Below are positions 63,648 to 64,000 of a stretch of 64,000 nt of DNA, one piece after another (position 1 is the first letter of the stretch; the number at the start of each line of letters is the position of its first letter). Location of the stretch: assembly GCA_963735885.1 (NCBI GenBank), contig CAVTMP010000007.1:62001-126000 (forward strand). The letters run 5' to 3'. Origin of the DNA: JBBSBL01 sp963735885 (lineage in GTDB: Bacteria; Actinomycetota; Thermoleophilia; Solirubrobacterales; Solirubrobacteraceae). The notes beneath the pieces were generated by a model, which worked only from the letters and a program-made list of their open reading frames with translations, did not search any database and was not told the DNA's origin. The translations under genes were made by a program, and so were the position numbers.

Positions 63648-64000
63648 GTGAGCGGCGATCAGGCCACGGGCGACGGTCCTCGTCACCGGCGCCTCCACCG
63701 GCATCGGCGAGGCGTGCGCGCTGCACCTCGCGACGCTCGGCTTCCAGGTGCTCGCGGGCGTGCGGAAGGACGCCGACGGCGAGCGCCTCGCCGCGGACGG
63801 CGGTGGCGCCGTGCGCCCGGTGATCCTCGACGTGACCGACGCCGCTCGGTCGCGGCCGCCGCGGAGATCGTGACCGCGCGACCGGCGGGCGCCTGGCCGG
63901 CCTCGTGAACAACGCCGGGATCTCGAGCGCCGGGCCGATCGAGTTCGTCCCGCTCGACGAGCTGCGCCGGGTGCTCGAGGTCAACGTCGTCGGTCAGGTG
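63648..64000 (+). CDS. Short-chain dehydrogenase, N-terminal part, frameshifted and cut by the window end
   Basis: From GTG 63648, with shifts near 63,672, 63,845 and 63,885, the product reads VLVTGASTGIGEACALHLAT (TGxxxGIG cofactor motif), FQVLAGVRKDADGERLAADG, VRPVILDVTDA, then LVNNAGISSAGPIEFVPLDE (NNAG) and LRRVLEVNVVGQV. A classical NAD(P)-dependent SDR; the catalytic Tyr-x3-Lys lies beyond the window. The clustering of shifts here parallels falling sequence quality near the contig end. Confidence 0.8.

Overview
The window joins two unrelated genomes. Positions 1 to about 9,767 have moderate GC and many single-base frameshifts. Their gene content is Planctomycetes-like: a secreted beta-helix protein, a uroporphyrinogen-decarboxylase-like protein, a large six-hairpin-type glycosidase, a YtcJ-type amidohydrolase, a sugar-phosphate isomerase and an ADP-ribosylglycohydrolase fused to a discoidin-like domain. 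From about 9,771 to the end the DNA is very GC-rich, with abundant GTG starts and mostly intact reading frames. Its content fits a high-GC actinobacterium, and the family mix suggests Thermoleophilia/Solirubrobacterales. That placement is an inference from composition and remembered families, not from a search. At the join, a gene on each strand is cut mid-protein with no mobile element between them, so an assembly chimera is the simplest reading.

Layout of the actinobacterial part. 9.8-15 kb: tail of a LURP-one-like gene, a GAP-family membrane protein, an NDH-2 / cytochrome bd (ndh-cydA-cydB) respiratory operon and gluconokinase. 15-21.7 kb: a GH15 glucoamylase/trehalase-type enzyme, a PAS-PAS-GGDEF-EAL c-di-GMP protein, a small membrane protein, an epimerase-like protein, a second GAP-family protein and tRNA-Tyr. 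21.8-28.3 kb: three translationally coupled genes, namely a secreted repeat/FecR-like protein, an MFS transporter with a C-terminal cyclic-nucleotide-binding domain, and a CHASE2 adenylate cyclase. 28.3-35.9 kb: housekeeping sigma factor, MptA/FolE2 GTP cyclohydrolase, pgsA, an ABC exporter, an alcohol dehydrogenase, clpP, a fumarylacetoacetate-hydrolase-family enzyme and a small Usp-like protein. 36-41.4 kb: sensor kinase, OmpR-type regulator, a receiver-like protein without the phosphorylatable Asp, two oxidoreductases and a secreted protein. 41.5-47.6 kb: a complete SUF iron-sulfur operon (Rrf2-sufC-sufS-sufU-Rieske-sufB-sufD).

47.7-64 kb: HAD phosphatase, RNase D, a ydaO-type c-di-AMP riboswitch ahead of an NlpC/P60-like cell-wall hydrolase, msrB, a two-gene operon ending in a UGSC-type selenoprotein gene, an M3 peptidase, a copper/cupredoxin secreted protein, a histone-H1-like tail protein, an amidohydrolase, a universal stress protein, a very large subtilisin-like secreted protein and the start of a short-chain dehydrogenase.

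The strongest observations are these: (1) an in-frame UGA codon in a U-G-S-C motif followed at the canonical distance by an 11-bp stem with a GGUCU loop, which is a bacterial SECIS element; (2) the riboswitch; (3) a possible self-contained cAMP circuit (cyclase plus cAMP-sensing transporter); (4) a TANNNT hexamer 6-11 nt before many start codons, implying pervasive leaderless transcription; (5) a 27-nt promoter-proximal sequence repeated almost exactly 10 kb apart. I found no CRISPR array, prophage or transposase. Several actinobacterial genes also carry single frameshifts, which I read mainly as sequencing error.
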